Below, one piece after another: positions 35,109 through 43,861 of a DNA stretch of 64,000 bases. The notes beneath the pieces are model-generated. The model had not been told where the DNA came from. It did not search any database and was given only the letters and a program-made list of their open reading frames with translations. Source of the stretch: Marinilactibacillus sp042660675 (GTDB lineage: Bacteria > Bacillota > Bacilli > Lactobacillales > Carnobacteriaceae_A); contig NZ_JBHSUL010000034.1 of NCBI RefSeq assembly GCF_042660675.1, forward strand, positions 1-64,000. The letters run 5' to 3'. A program made the position numbers and the translations under genes. Positions within the stretch are counted from its first letter, which is position 1, and every line of letters starts with the position of its first letter.

Positions 35109-35196
35109 TTTAACTCCTTTAAATTATGAGGTTTGAATTTTCGTATATTACTTTGGCTTGCAAGCTGATAAACCTTTATTTTAAGAATTGCTAATA

Positions 35197-35727
35197 TCAA
35201 ATATCCAGATAAAATAGAATATCTGATTTACCTTCTTGCACTGTTCCATTATATACCTTCGTATCAAGTCCACCTATATGGAAACCTGTATTCACGTAAA
35301 AAAGACAAGCTGAAAGATTGTTGTCCTGTGCTTGCGTATATATCCCGCGGTACCCTTTTAGATACGCCACTTCTTTTGCTCTCTCTATTAGCATATTGGC
35401 AACACCTTGCTTGCGGTGTGTTTTATTTATTTTCAAGTCGTAAAGATACATATACTTAAAAAACGCTTCTTGCATGATCGCAAGTCCTATACACTCACCT
35501 TCATCATAGGCTCCTATGAAAATGCTATTCTTACTCATTTCTTCGTATTGGTAATTCTCGTCAGGAAAACACATCTGACTTACATCCTTTGCTGCTAATT
35601 TAAGTACTGTATACGCCCATTTTTCATTCTTATAGGAAGGAATCATACGTCCCCATAATTGAAACTCTTCATTCTTTAGTTTAATATCCTCTTTATTTGT
35701 AGCATCAATAATTTTTATTTCTATCAT
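35197..35727 (-). CDS. GNAT acetyltransferase, streptothricin-acetyltransferase (SatA) like
   Basis: A 176-aa GNAT protein. The core reads YDLKINKTHRKQGVANMLIERAKEVA, with the acetyl-CoA loop HRKQGVA. The C-terminus has TQAQDNNLSACLFYVNTGFHIGGLDTKVY, an arrangement close to streptothricin N-acetyltransferases (QDxNxSACxFYxxxxFxIGxxDTxxY). That similarity suggests acetylation of an amine on a small molecule, but resistance to streptothricin is not shown. It sits in the AT-rich islet between two small genes. The start is ATG 35727. Confidence 0.75.
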   Translation of the reverse strand: MIEIKIIDATNKEDIKLKNEEFQLWGRMIPSYKNEKWAYTVLKLAAKDVSQMCFPDENYQYEEMSKNSIFIGAYDEGECIGLAIMQEAFFKYMYLYDLKINKTHRKQGVANMLIERAKEVAYLKGYRGIYTQAQDNNLSACLFYVNTGFHIGGLDTKVYNGTVQEGKSDILFYLDI

Positions 35728-35766
35728 TCAATCACCTCATGTAATCTTAATTATGCATAAATTCGA

Positions 35767-36099
35767 TTAACTATTTCTTAGCTTTTCAAGAATTTTGGTC
35801 GCTATTGGCAGTAATTCTTGCTTTTCGTAATTGACAAGTAGTCTCTTAGTGATAATATCACTGAATTCCATGTCTAATACTTTTGAAATCTCTCCCGTCA
35901 CTTGTTCGATAGAAGGAACTTCATTCTTTATATTATACTCAATGAAGAGCCTATCCACTTTAGAAATTTGCTTATCCGTAAGTCCTATTTCCAAAAAACA
36001 TAATTCTCTAGAATCAAATTCGAGTTTCTCACAGATTTGTGATAAGACGGTTTTCATTAAGGATAACTCGTGTTCCATATCTTGATATTTTCTATTCAC
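35767..36099 (-). CDS. small cytoplasmic protein, possibly DUF1878-like (110 aa)
   Basis: A 110-aa all-helical acidic protein with no transmembrane segment. Its layout (short coiled N-terminus, LEIGLTDKQISKVDRLFIEY, then a helix ending LLPIATKILEKL) recalls the Bacillus YhaI/DUF1878 proteins of unknown function, but this is pattern-level similarity only. It lies 39 nt upstream of the SatA-like gene on the same strand, so the two may be co-transcribed. The start is ATG 36099. Confidence 0.5.
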   Translation of the reverse strand: MNRKYQDMEHELSLMKTVLSQICEKLEFDSRELCFLEIGLTDKQISKVDRLFIEYNIKNEVPSIEQVTGEISKVLDMEFSDIITKRLLVNYEKQELLPIATKILEKLRNS

Positions 36100-36303
36100 T
36101 AAAGAAAACTCCCAATTTGTTTTATAATCTATACAAAATTTAACTCTTGAAAATAGTCTAGCATATAACTCGAAATAAAAGAGGTTAAAGTATAGTTAAA
36201 AGAAAAGTTTCGTATATGCTTCATGTAAAGGGACTTTTTGATGTAGAATACCTTATTTACTTAGTGAACGTAAAATTGAACATTTATAACTGAGGTGAAA
36301 AAT

Positions 36304-36735
36304 ATGATGTATAAAAAAACAATTATTGCTTTACTCTCATTGGTTGTTATATTAACTGGTGGATTATTGTTTCGGTATTTTTATGGGCCTTTTCAAATAG
36401 AAAATTCCATTCGTGTTGAAAATGATACTAGTCAAGTAGTACCATCCATTCATTTTTACTTGTCTCCGAGTATTTCATCTGATCCAGGGGCAGAAAAAGA
36501 TTCGGTTTTTGGTTCAACTTCCGCTCTTCAACCTGGAGAACGTGATGAATTTGTTAGCTCTCAAGTAATAGAAAGAGATTATAATATTCTTATGGAATAT
36601 GAGCTTAGTGATGGAACATTGAAAACAGACATGGCGAATGCATATATCCGTGCAGATTCAAAAGGATATTCTGATACATTGATTGTTACTGAAGTAACAG
36701 AAGATGGAGAATTAATATTTAAAAATAATTTTTAG
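36304..36735 (+). CDS. membrane-anchored extracellular protein of unknown function (143 aa)
   Basis: An N-terminal signal anchor (about residues 5-24, Lys-rich before and Tyr/Phe-rich after) leads to a 115-residue extracytoplasmic domain. That domain looks like a beta-sandwich, with IRVENDTSQVVPSIHFYLS, then LQPGERDEFVSS and NILMEYELSDG. No catalytic motif and no lipobox Cys are seen, so it is probably a membrane-tethered protein rather than a lipoprotein. The start is ATG 36304 behind GAGGTG; a GTG at 36295 overlaps that site. It has a terminator downstream. Confidence 0.6.
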   Translation: MMYKKTIIALLSLVVILTGGLLFRYFYGPFQIENSIRVENDTSQVVPSIHFYLSPSISSDPGAEKDSVFGSTSALQPGERDEFVSSQVIERDYNILMEYELSDGTLKTDMANAYIRADSKGYSDTLIVTEVTEDGELIFKNNF

Positions 36736-36841
36736 AACTATCTCCAAATATCTGACGAAGTAGACAGTAATAATTTAAATATTTTCATATCTATTTCGAC
36801 TATGTATTAAAGCGCAACTTTATTAATAAATAGAAAATAAA

Positions 36842-36886
36842 AAAATCCTACCACACTCTACTGACGTAGAATACTGGTAGGATTTT
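36842..36886. terminator. bidirectional terminator between 36735 and lepA
   Basis: AAAATCCTACCA paired with TGGTAGGATTTT, with an inner TCTAC/GTAGA stem, between convergent genes. A T tract follows each arm. Confidence 0.88.
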
Positions 36887-36932
36887 ATGCTCTTCATGTT
36901 AATTTTAGATTTTAAAGTTGGTGTGTAAGTTC

Positions 36933-38756
36933 TTACTCATCATCCAAGTTCAATACCGCCATAAACGCTTCCTGAGGAATCTCTACGTTGCCGACATTCT
37001 TCATACGTTTTTTACCAGCTTTTTGTTTCTTGAGTAATTTCTGACGTCTAGTAACATCTCCACCATAGAGCTTAGCTGTAACGTCTTTACGGTAAGCTTT
37101 AACCGTTGAACGCGCCACAATATTCTGTCCAATAGCTGCTTGGATCGGAATCTCAAACTGCTGACGGGGAATCGTTTCTTTTAGTTGCTCTACTACAGAG
37201 CGTCCTCTAGCATAAGAGAAGTCTTTATGCACGATAAAACTCAAGGCATCGACTGTTTCTCCGTGGATCATAATATCCATTTTCACTAATGTACTTTCTC
37301 TATAACCAGCTTCAGAATAATCCAGTGACGCATATCCTTTAGTGCTTGATTTCAGTCTGTCAAAGAAATCATAGACAATTTCGGATAAAGGAATATAGTA
37401 AGATACATTTACTCGAATATCATCCAAGTATTCCATCGTCAAGAATTCACCACGTTTACGTTGAGCAATTTCCATTACAGCACCTACGTAATCGTTTGGT
37501 ACTGTGATAACTGCTTTAACATAGGGCTCTTCTACAGATTCAATTTCTTGAGGTGTAGGCATATCTGCTGGGTTTGATACGGTAATTTTCTCACCGTCAG
37601 TTTTGTTGATGTGATAAATAACGGATGGTGCTGTTGTAATCAAGTCAAGGTTGAACTCGCGCTCTAATCTTTCTTGAATTACGTCCATGTGAAGCATTCC
37701 TAAGAAACCACAGCGGAAACCAAAACCTAAAGCCTGAGACGTTTCTGCTTCGTATTGAAGTGCAGCGTCATTTAACTGTAGTCTTTCCAGTGCTTCTCTT
37801 AAGTCTTCGTATCTTGCTGAATCTGTTGGATACATACCACAAAATACCATTGGATTCATGTGACGATAGCCAGGTAAAGCTTCAGTTGTTGGGTTATTTG
37901 CTAGAGTAACAGTATCCCCTACACGCGTATCACGAACCGTCTTGATGTTTGCCGTAACATAACCAACATCACCGACCATCAAATAATCTCTAGATAATGG
38001 TTTAGGCGAAAAGATTCCAAGATCAGTTACTTCAAATTTCTTACCATTACTTAAAATTTGAATCGTGTCCCCTTTTTTCAAGACACCATCCATCACACGA
38101 ATATTCAGTACAACCCCACGGTACGGGTCATACGCTGAGTCAAAGATCAGTGCTTGTAATGGATTGTCGATGTCTCCTTCAGGAGCAGGGATTTTCTCAA
38201 CGATTTGTTCCAGGATATCTTCAATTCCGATACCAGATTTTGCACTCGCTAAAACAGCGTCGCTAGCATCTAATCCAATAATGTCTTCAACTTCAGTTCT
38301 TACACGTTCTGGATCTGCTGCGGGTAAATCGATTTTATTGATTACAGGCAAGATTTCCAGTTCATTTTCAAGGGCAAGATACACATTGGCAAGCGTCTGA
38401 GCTTCTACCCCTTGAGCCGCATCCACTACTAGAATTGCGCCTTCACAGGCAGCCAGACTTCTAGATACTTCATAGGTAAAATCGACGTGTCCCGGTGTAT
38501 CAATCAGGTGCAAGATATACGTTTCTCCATTTTTGGCAGTATATTGCAATTCAACTGTATTCAATTTGATCGTGATGCCACGTTCTCTTTCAAGATCCAT
38601 TGAATCCAGTAACTGGTCTTGCATTTCACGATCAGCTACCGTATGTGTTTGTTGTAAAATACGGTCAGCGAGCGTAGATTTACCGTGGTCGATATGGGCA
38701 ATAATTGAAAAGTTTCTAATTTGTTTCTGTCTCTTTCGAGCAAGATTTTTATCCAT
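36933..38756 (-). CDS. lepA: elongation factor 4 (LepA) GTPase
   Basis: A 607-aa translational GTPase acting on the ribosome, thought to remodel stalled or late-assembly complexes. The G-domain carries AHIDHGKSTLADRI, the DTPGHVDFTYEV switch and NKIDLPAADPERV. EF-G-like domains II, III and V follow, then the LepA-specific C-terminal domain rich in Lys (KAYRKDVTAKLYGGDVTRRQKLLKKQKAGKKRMK). It is the last gene of the chaperone block, after the dnaJ terminator. Confidence 0.97.
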   Translation of the reverse strand: MDKNLARKRQKQIRNFSIIAHIDHGKSTLADRILQQTHTVADREMQDQLLDSMDLERERGITIKLNTVELQYTAKNGETYILHLIDTPGHVDFTYEVSRSLAACEGAILVVDAAQGVEAQTLANVYLALENELEILPVINKIDLPAADPERVRTEVEDIIGLDASDAVLASAKSGIGIEDILEQIVEKIPAPEGDIDNPLQALIFDSAYDPYRGVVLNIRVMDGVLKKGDTIQILSNGKKFEVTDLGIFSPKPLSRDYLMVGDVGYVTANIKTVRDTRVGDTVTLANNPTTEALPGYRHMNPMVFCGMYPTDSARYEDLREALERLQLNDAALQYEAETSQALGFGFRCGFLGMLHMDVIQERLEREFNLDLITTAPSVIYHINKTDGEKITVSNPADMPTPQEIESVEEPYVKAVITVPNDYVGAVMEIAQRKRGEFLTMEYLDDIRVNVSYYIPLSEIVYDFFDRLKSSTKGYASLDYSEAGYRESTLVKMDIMIHGETVDALSFIVHKDFSYARGRSVVEQLKETIPRQQFEIPIQAAIGQNIVARSTVKAYRKDVTAKLYGGDVTRRQKLLKKQKAGKKRMKNVGNVEIPQEAFMAVLNLDDE

Positions 38757-38850
38757 TATATAAAGTCCTCATTCCTTCGTCTTCACGAGCGTTCTCTTAA
38801 TTATACCAACGATGAGAATAGAGTACAATCAAATTCAAAAACATATAATA

Positions 38851-38876
38851 AAGAGACGACTACTTAGCCGTCTCTT
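38851..38876 (-). terminator. rho-independent terminator after dnaJ
   Basis: AAGAGACG / CGTCTCTT stem with a 10-nt loop and a T run on the minus strand, 7 nt past the dnaJ stop. Confidence 0.88.
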
Positions 38877-38882
38877 CATTGA

Positions 38883-40049
38883 TTATTTGTGTTTATCTTT
38901 GAATACATCTTTCACTTTTGAAAAAAATGTACCTTCATCTTGCTCTACAACTTCATCATAGTCACTAACTTGGGCAAATTTTCTCAATTGTTCTGCTTGC
39001 TGGTCGTTGATATCTTTTGGTATCACTACATTGATTGTAATATGTTGGTCACCATTCCCTGTACCACGTAAGCGCGGTGCACCTTTTCCTCTTAAACGGA
39101 AAGTTGTGCCAGGCTGTGTTCCAGCAGGAATCTTGAATTTCACTTTACCGTGAACAGTCGGTACTTGAAGTTCATCTCCCAGAGCTGCCTGTACCATATT
39201 GATTGGCAATTCATAATAGATTTCTGGTCCTCGTCGATCAAATTCTTTTGATCCCGCTACTCTGAATACAACATACAAGTCACCATAAGGTCCGCCGTTT
39301 TTACCAGCGTCCCCTTGGCCTTGAAGACGCATTTGATTGCCATCTTCTACTCCAGCTGGAACGGTTACTTTAACAGAATGTTGCTCTTTCGTGTGACCAG
39401 AACCATGACAAACATCACATTTCTCTTTGATTTCTTGTCCAGTACCATTACATGTCGGACAAGCTTGTTGAGTCATCACACGGCCAAATGGTGTGTTACG
39501 TTCAACGTTGATTGCACCTGCACCACCACATTGAGAACATGTCTGAGGACTCGTTCCTGGTTTTGCACCGTCACCGCCACAAGTATTACATTCTTCTTCT
39601 CTCTTATAGCGTACAGTGGTTTCTTTACCAAAAATGGCCTCTTCAAATTTCAAGTCCACTACATACTGCAAGTCGTCTCCTTGCATAGGAGCATTCGGGT
39701 TCCTAGAGCGTCTTCCGCCTCCACCGAAGAATTGATCGAAGATATCTTCAAATCCGCCTCCGCCAAAGCCGCCGGCACCTCCACCGAATCCACCGCCAAA
39801 ACCGCCACCAGCTCCAAAGTTCGGATCTGTTGATGCGTGGCCGTATTGATCGTATGCAGCACGTTTTTGATCATCGCTCAATACTTCGTAAGCTTCAGTG
39901 ATTTGCTTGAATTTTTCGTCAGCATTTGCTTCTTTACTGATATCTGGATGATGTTTTTTCGATAATTTTCTGTAGGCTTTCTTTATTTCATCTTTTGAGG
40001 CATCTTTAGATACCCCTAAAAGATCATAAAAATCTTCTTTTCCTGCCAT
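38883..40049 (-). CDS. dnaJ: chaperone DnaJ (Hsp40)
   Basis: A 388-aa co-chaperone of DnaK. The J-domain (residues 5-70) has the HPD motif in KKHHPDIS. A Gly/Phe-rich linker follows. The zinc-binding region has four CxxCxGxG repeats (CNTCGGDG, CSQCGGAG, CPTCNGTG, CDVCHGSG), and the C-terminal substrate domain completes it. It stimulates DnaK ATPase and delivers unfolded proteins. It is read with dnaK, with a partial terminator hairpin between them. Confidence 0.97.
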   Translation of the reverse strand: MAGKEDFYDLLGVSKDASKDEIKKAYRKLSKKHHPDISKEANADEKFKQITEAYEVLSDDQKRAAYDQYGHASTDPNFGAGGGFGGGFGGGAGGFGGGGFEDIFDQFFGGGGRRSRNPNAPMQGDDLQYVVDLKFEEAIFGKETTVRYKREEECNTCGGDGAKPGTSPQTCSQCGGAGAINVERNTPFGRVMTQQACPTCNGTGQEIKEKCDVCHGSGHTKEQHSVKVTVPAGVEDGNQMRLQGQGDAGKNGGPYGDLYVVFRVAGSKEFDRRGPEIYYELPINMVQAALGDELQVPTVHGKVKFKIPAGTQPGTTFRLRGKGAPRLRGTGNGDQHITINVVIPKDINDQQAEQLRKFAQVSDYDEVVEQDEGTFFSKVKDVFKDKHK

Positions 40050-40117
40050 TTTGATCCTCCATACTCTTAAGAGTTACTAGATGTTCTGCTTCTATATGAC
40101 TATACTACAATCCGAAT

Positions 40118-40149
40118 AAAAAGCCAAAAGCACTAAGCTTTGGCTTTTT
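40118..40149 (-). terminator. hairpin terminator between dnaK and dnaJ
   Basis: AAAAAGCCAAA / TTTGGCTTTTT stem around a 10-nt loop with a T-rich 3' end, in the 174-nt dnaK-dnaJ gap. It would lower dnaJ relative to dnaK, unless dnaJ has its own promoter. Confidence 0.75.
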
Positions 40150-40223
40150 ATCGTACAGACTATTCGGTTGATTCATGAATAAACTAAATTGCAGTTCAGA
40201 TCGTTCTTTTAAAGAAGTCTTTA

Positions 40224-42059
40224 TTATTCTTCGTCGTCGACTTCTTCAAATTCAGCATCTACAACACCATCGTCAGAAGATTCTGCTTGAGCTCCAGCAT
40301 CTTGTCCTTCAGCTTCTGCTTGTTGAGCAGCCGCTTGTTCGTAAAGTTTTACTGACATTTCTTGAACGATTTCGTTTAAAGCATCTCTCTTCGCTTTGAT
40401 TTCTTCAAGATCATCGTTTTCTAGAGCTGTTTTCAATTCATCACGAGCTTCTTCAGCTTTTTTAACGTCTGCTTCGTCGACTTTACCGTCTAGATCTTTA
40501 AGGGTTTTGTCGATTTGGAATACAAGTTGGTCAGCTTCATTGCGGATTTCAACTTCTTCTTTACGTTGTTTATCTGATTCAGCATTTTCTTCAGCTTCTT
40601 TAACCATACGTTCGATTTCTTCATCTGAAAGGCCTGAAGAAGATTTAATCGTAATGTTTTGTTCTTTACCAGTACCTAGGTCTTTCGCAGATACATTTAC
40701 AATACCATTTTTATCAATATCGAATTTAACTTCGATTTGAGGTACACCACGTGGTGCTGCAGGAATATCTGTTAATTGGAAACGACCTAAAGTTTTGTTG
40801 TCTTTAGCCATTGGGCGCTCACCTTGTAATACGTGAACATCAACTGCTGGTTGGTTATCCGCTGCTGTTGAGAATGTTTGAGCTTTACTTGTTGGGATCG
40901 TTGTGTTGCGGTCGATCAGTTTAGTAAATACGCCACCCATTGTTTCAATACCTAAAGATAGTGGTGTAACATCTAGTAAGACGATATCTTTAACGTCACC
41001 AGAGATAACCCCACCTTGGATCGCTGCTCCCATTGCTACAACTTCATCAGGGTTAACAGAACGATTAGGTTCTTTATCTGTTTCTTTTTTAACTGCATCT
41101 ACAACAGCTGGGATACGAGTTGATCCACCAACCAAGATAACTTGATCGATATCTGATTTTGAAAGACCAGCATCTTTAAGTGCTTGACGAACAGGGTGTT
41201 TTGTTCTTTCAACTAGGTCATCAGTAATTTCATCGAATTTAGCACGCGTTAATGTGATTTCCAAGTGTAATGGACCAGCATCTCCTGCACTAATGAATGG
41301 TAAACTGATTTGAGTTGAAGAAACGCCTGATAAGTCTTTTTTAGCTTTCTCAGCCGCATCTTTCAAACGTTGTAAGGCCATTTTATCTTTAGCCAAATCT
41401 ACGCCGTTTTCTTTTTTGAATTCAGCAACAAGGTAATCGATGATTTTTTCGTCGAAGTCGTCCCCACCTAGCAAGTTGTCTCCAGAAGTAGATAATACTT
41501 CAAAGACCCCGTCTCCTAATTCAAGGATAGAAACATCAAATGTTCCGCCACCTAAGTCGAATACAAGAATTTTTTCATCTGTATCTACTTTATCTAAACC
41601 ATAAGCTAGTGAAGCAGCAGTCGGCTCGTTAACGATACGATCTACTTCTAATCCAGCAATTTTACCTGCATCTTTAGTTGCTTGACGTTGTGAGTCATTG
41701 AAGTAAGCTGGTACAGTAATAACTGCATTTGTTACTTCTTCGCCAAGATAATCTTCAGCATAAGCTTTTAAATGTTGAAGAATAAAAGCAGAAACTTGTT
41801 GAGGAGAATATTCTTTTCCTTCAGCTTCAACTTTAAAGTTTTCACCCATGTGACGTTTAATTGAAATCACAGTGTTCGGGTTAGTGATTGCTTGTCTTTT
41901 AGCAACTTCCCCTACTTGAATTTCGCCATCTTTAAAAGAAACAACGGAAGGAGTCGTACGGTTTCCTTCTTTGTTAGGAATGATCTTAGATTCTCCACCT
42001 TCAAGAACTGCTACAGCAGAGTTTGTTGTTCCTAAATCAATACCAATAATTTTACCCAT
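40224..42059 (-). CDS. dnaK: chaperone DnaK (Hsp70)
   Basis: A 611-aa ATP-driven chaperone. The nucleotide-binding domain has IGIDLGTTNSAVAV, AVITVPAYF, FDLGGGTFDVS and the VILVGGSTRIPAV block. A substrate-binding beta domain and a helical lid follow, with an acidic EEVDDEE end. It binds hydrophobic stretches of unfolded proteins and works with GrpE and DnaJ. It is the third gene of the HrcA-controlled operon, 52 nt after grpE. Confidence 0.98.
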   Translation of the reverse strand: MGKIIGIDLGTTNSAVAVLEGGESKIIPNKEGNRTTPSVVSFKDGEIQVGEVAKRQAITNPNTVISIKRHMGENFKVEAEGKEYSPQQVSAFILQHLKAYAEDYLGEEVTNAVITVPAYFNDSQRQATKDAGKIAGLEVDRIVNEPTAASLAYGLDKVDTDEKILVFDLGGGTFDVSILELGDGVFEVLSTSGDNLLGGDDFDEKIIDYLVAEFKKENGVDLAKDKMALQRLKDAAEKAKKDLSGVSSTQISLPFISAGDAGPLHLEITLTRAKFDEITDDLVERTKHPVRQALKDAGLSKSDIDQVILVGGSTRIPAVVDAVKKETDKEPNRSVNPDEVVAMGAAIQGGVISGDVKDIVLLDVTPLSLGIETMGGVFTKLIDRNTTIPTSKAQTFSTAADNQPAVDVHVLQGERPMAKDNKTLGRFQLTDIPAAPRGVPQIEVKFDIDKNGIVNVSAKDLGTGKEQNITIKSSSGLSDEEIERMVKEAEENAESDKQRKEEVEIRNEADQLVFQIDKTLKDLDGKVDEADVKKAEEARDELKTALENDDLEEIKAKRDALNEIVQEMSVKLYEQAAAQQAEAEGQDAGAQAESSDDGVVDAEFEEVDDEE

Positions 42060-42111
42060 TATAATCTCACCTTTGCTTTTTAAAATTTTTATTTTTAAAT
42101 AACTTTAACAA

Positions 42112-42648
42112 TTAAAGTGTTACGGTTACTTTCGCCGCACGTAAAACACGGTCATTTAATTTATATCCTTTTTCAAATACTTGTGCAACAACATTGCTGT
42201 CTTGACCTTCTTGAGCAGGCACTTGAGTGTATGCTTCGTGGAAGTTTGGATCAAACGGCTGGCCCTCAGCTTCAATGACTTCTATGCCTTCTGACTTAAG
42301 CGCATGATTGATGCTTTCCACAACCATTTCAATCCCTTTTTTCAAGTTTTTGCCAGCTTCATCTTCAACTTCAATGGTTAATGCACGTTCCATATTATCT
42401 AATGCTGGTAACAATTGCTTTGCCAAGTCCTGAGAACGGTAACGAGTAGCTTGTTCTCTTTCTCTTTGGTTTCTCTTTTGAATATTTGCTAGTTCTGCTT
42501 GAAGTCGGATATAACGGTCTTGTACTTCTTCTAATTCTTGTTTTGTTTTTTCAAGTTCTTCTTGAACTGGATCAAGTTCAACTTGCTCTGTTTCATCTTC
42601 TGTCGCTTCAACTTCTTGATCTAAAATTTCTTCGTTATTATCTTCCAT
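42112..42648 (-). CDS. grpE: nucleotide exchange factor GrpE
   Basis: A 178-aa dimeric factor that releases ADP from DnaK. The acidic N-terminus is followed by the long coiled coil (roughly 30-90) with RLQAELANIQKRNQRE and the compact C-terminal beta domain (HEAYTQVPAQEG and GYKLNDRVLRAAKVTV). Length and order are normal for Firmicutes. It is placed between hrcA and dnaK in the standard class I heat-shock operon. Confidence 0.97.
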   Translation of the reverse strand: MEDNNEEILDQEVEATEDETEQVELDPVQEELEKTKQELEEVQDRYIRLQAELANIQKRNQREREQATRYRSQDLAKQLLPALDNMERALTIEVEDEAGKNLKKGIEMVVESINHALKSEGIEVIEAEGQPFDPNFHEAYTQVPAQEGQDSNVVAQVFEKGYKLNDRVLRAAKVTVTL

Positions 42649-42669
42649 ATATAGCCCTCACTTTAAACA

Positions 42670-43698
42670 TTATTCTAAATAAAATCTGAGTAAATTAGCT
42701 GATAATTGCTTTCTGAATGCTTCTAATACACCAAAAGTTTGGTCGTAAGGCATACTTGTCGGCCCAAGAACAGCTATTATTCCATCCCCATGACCGTCTA
42801 CTTTGTAAGTAGCCGTAACTAAGCTGAATTCATCAAACAATTCGTGATTGAGTTCACTACCGATCTTCACTTCAAAATCTTCTGTTACACGACTTAAAAT
42901 CGTATTCAGATCCAGATCGTTATCGAGCAATTCATACAAAGACTTCAATTTTTTTCTATCCATGTTTTCAGTGAAATCAAGTAGATTCATTTTCCCTGAA
43001 ACATGCAGCCGTTCTTCTTGCGACTCACCAAAGACTGTTTGAATGGTCATCAACATATCTGAAGCAGTGGCAGCGTACTTGTTGACCAGCAGCGGTATAT
43101 CGTTTTGAAGTTTCTGATAAACCTCATATAGCGATTTTCCCACTAAATGCTGGTTAAAAATGTTCGTCACTTTTTCGATATCTGACTCATTGACGTGTTC
43201 AGGAATCTGGAAAACTGTGTTTTCTATCGCACCCGTATCCGTTTGAATGATAGCCATAACTTGTTGATGGTTCAGTAACACAAGTCTGAAACCAATCAAT
43301 TTGCTTGTCTTTCCTTGAGGTCCAAGAACGAAAGCTGTGTAACTTGTTAGCTGCGACAATAATTGAGCGGACTGATGAAACAAATCATCCATCTGACGTA
43401 CATGACTATCAAATGTATTATTGATCATAACAATCTGATCTTGTTCGACCTTTTTTGGACGAATGAGATGATCGACATAAAATCGATAACCTTTCAAAGA
43501 AGGTACCCTACCCGAAGACGAATGTGTCTTTTCGATAAAGCCCATTTTCTCAAGATAACTCATTTCATTCCGAATCGTTGCAGAACTCGCATCGATATTT
43601 GTTTCGTCGACTAATCTTTTTGAACCAACAGGCATACTTGTTGTTGTGTATATCCTGATGATTGTCTCCAAAATAGCCAACTGTCTCTTTGTCAACAT
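42670..43698 (-). CDS. hrcA: heat-inducible transcription repressor HrcA
   Basis: A 342-aa repressor of class I heat-shock genes. The N-terminal winged helix contains LTKRQLAILETIIRIY, PVGSKRLVDE and SSATIRNEMSYLEKMGFIEK. The C-terminal GAF-like domain and dimerisation part are present. GroE normally keeps HrcA folded, so unfolded protein stress frees the operon. The start is ATG 43698, 9 nt after GGGAG, and not the longer frame from 43746. A perfect CIRCE operator lies upstream. Confidence 0.95.
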   Translation of the reverse strand: MLTKRQLAILETIIRIYTTTSMPVGSKRLVDETNIDASSATIRNEMSYLEKMGFIEKTHSSSGRVPSLKGYRFYVDHLIRPKKVEQDQIVMINNTFDSHVRQMDDLFHQSAQLLSQLTSYTAFVLGPQGKTSKLIGFRLVLLNHQQVMAIIQTDTGAIENTVFQIPEHVNESDIEKVTNIFNQHLVGKSLYEVYQKLQNDIPLLVNKYAATASDMLMTIQTVFGESQEERLHVSGKMNLLDFTENMDRKKLKSLYELLDNDLDLNTILSRVTEDFEVKIGSELNHELFDEFSLVTATYKVDGHGDGIIAVLGPTSMPYDQTFGVLEAFRKQLSANLLRFYLE

Positions 43699-43793
43699 GT
43701 GCATCATCTCCCTAAGCACGCTAGAGACATCTATAATTTCAATCATTTAATAGCAAAGACCCAAAAGTCTTCTATCTTAACACTTTCATTAAA

Positions 43794-43820
43794 TTAGCAC
43801 TCGACATAACCGAGTGCTAA
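43794..43820 (-). promoter_or_regulatory. CIRCE operator (HrcA binding site)
   Basis: TTAGCACTC-N9-GAGTGCTAA, a perfect match to the CIRCE consensus on both arms, about 96 nt before hrcA. It should make the hrcA-grpE-dnaK-dnaJ operon heat-inducible and self-repressed. Confidence 0.98.
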
Positions 43821-43829
43821 CACAACTAT

Positions 43830-43858
43830 AATTTAACAAATGATCCTTAACTTGTCAA
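43830..43858 (-). promoter_or_regulatory. sigma-A promoter of the hrcA operon
   Basis: TTGACA at 43853-43858 and TAAATT at 43830-43835 with a 17-nt spacer. The predicted start lies at the edge of the CIRCE, so bound HrcA would block it. Confidence 0.65.
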
Positions 43859-43861
43859 CTA

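Noticed and set aside
39315..39833. 172-aa plus-strand frame inside dnaJ
   Set aside because: It is antisense to the conserved zinc-finger and Gly-rich coding region of dnaJ, has no ribosome site and no recognisable motif.
43747..43861. A second CIRCE or a sigma-32-like heat-shock promoter
   Set aside because: Only one CIRCE is present; the promoter fits a normal sigma-A pattern.
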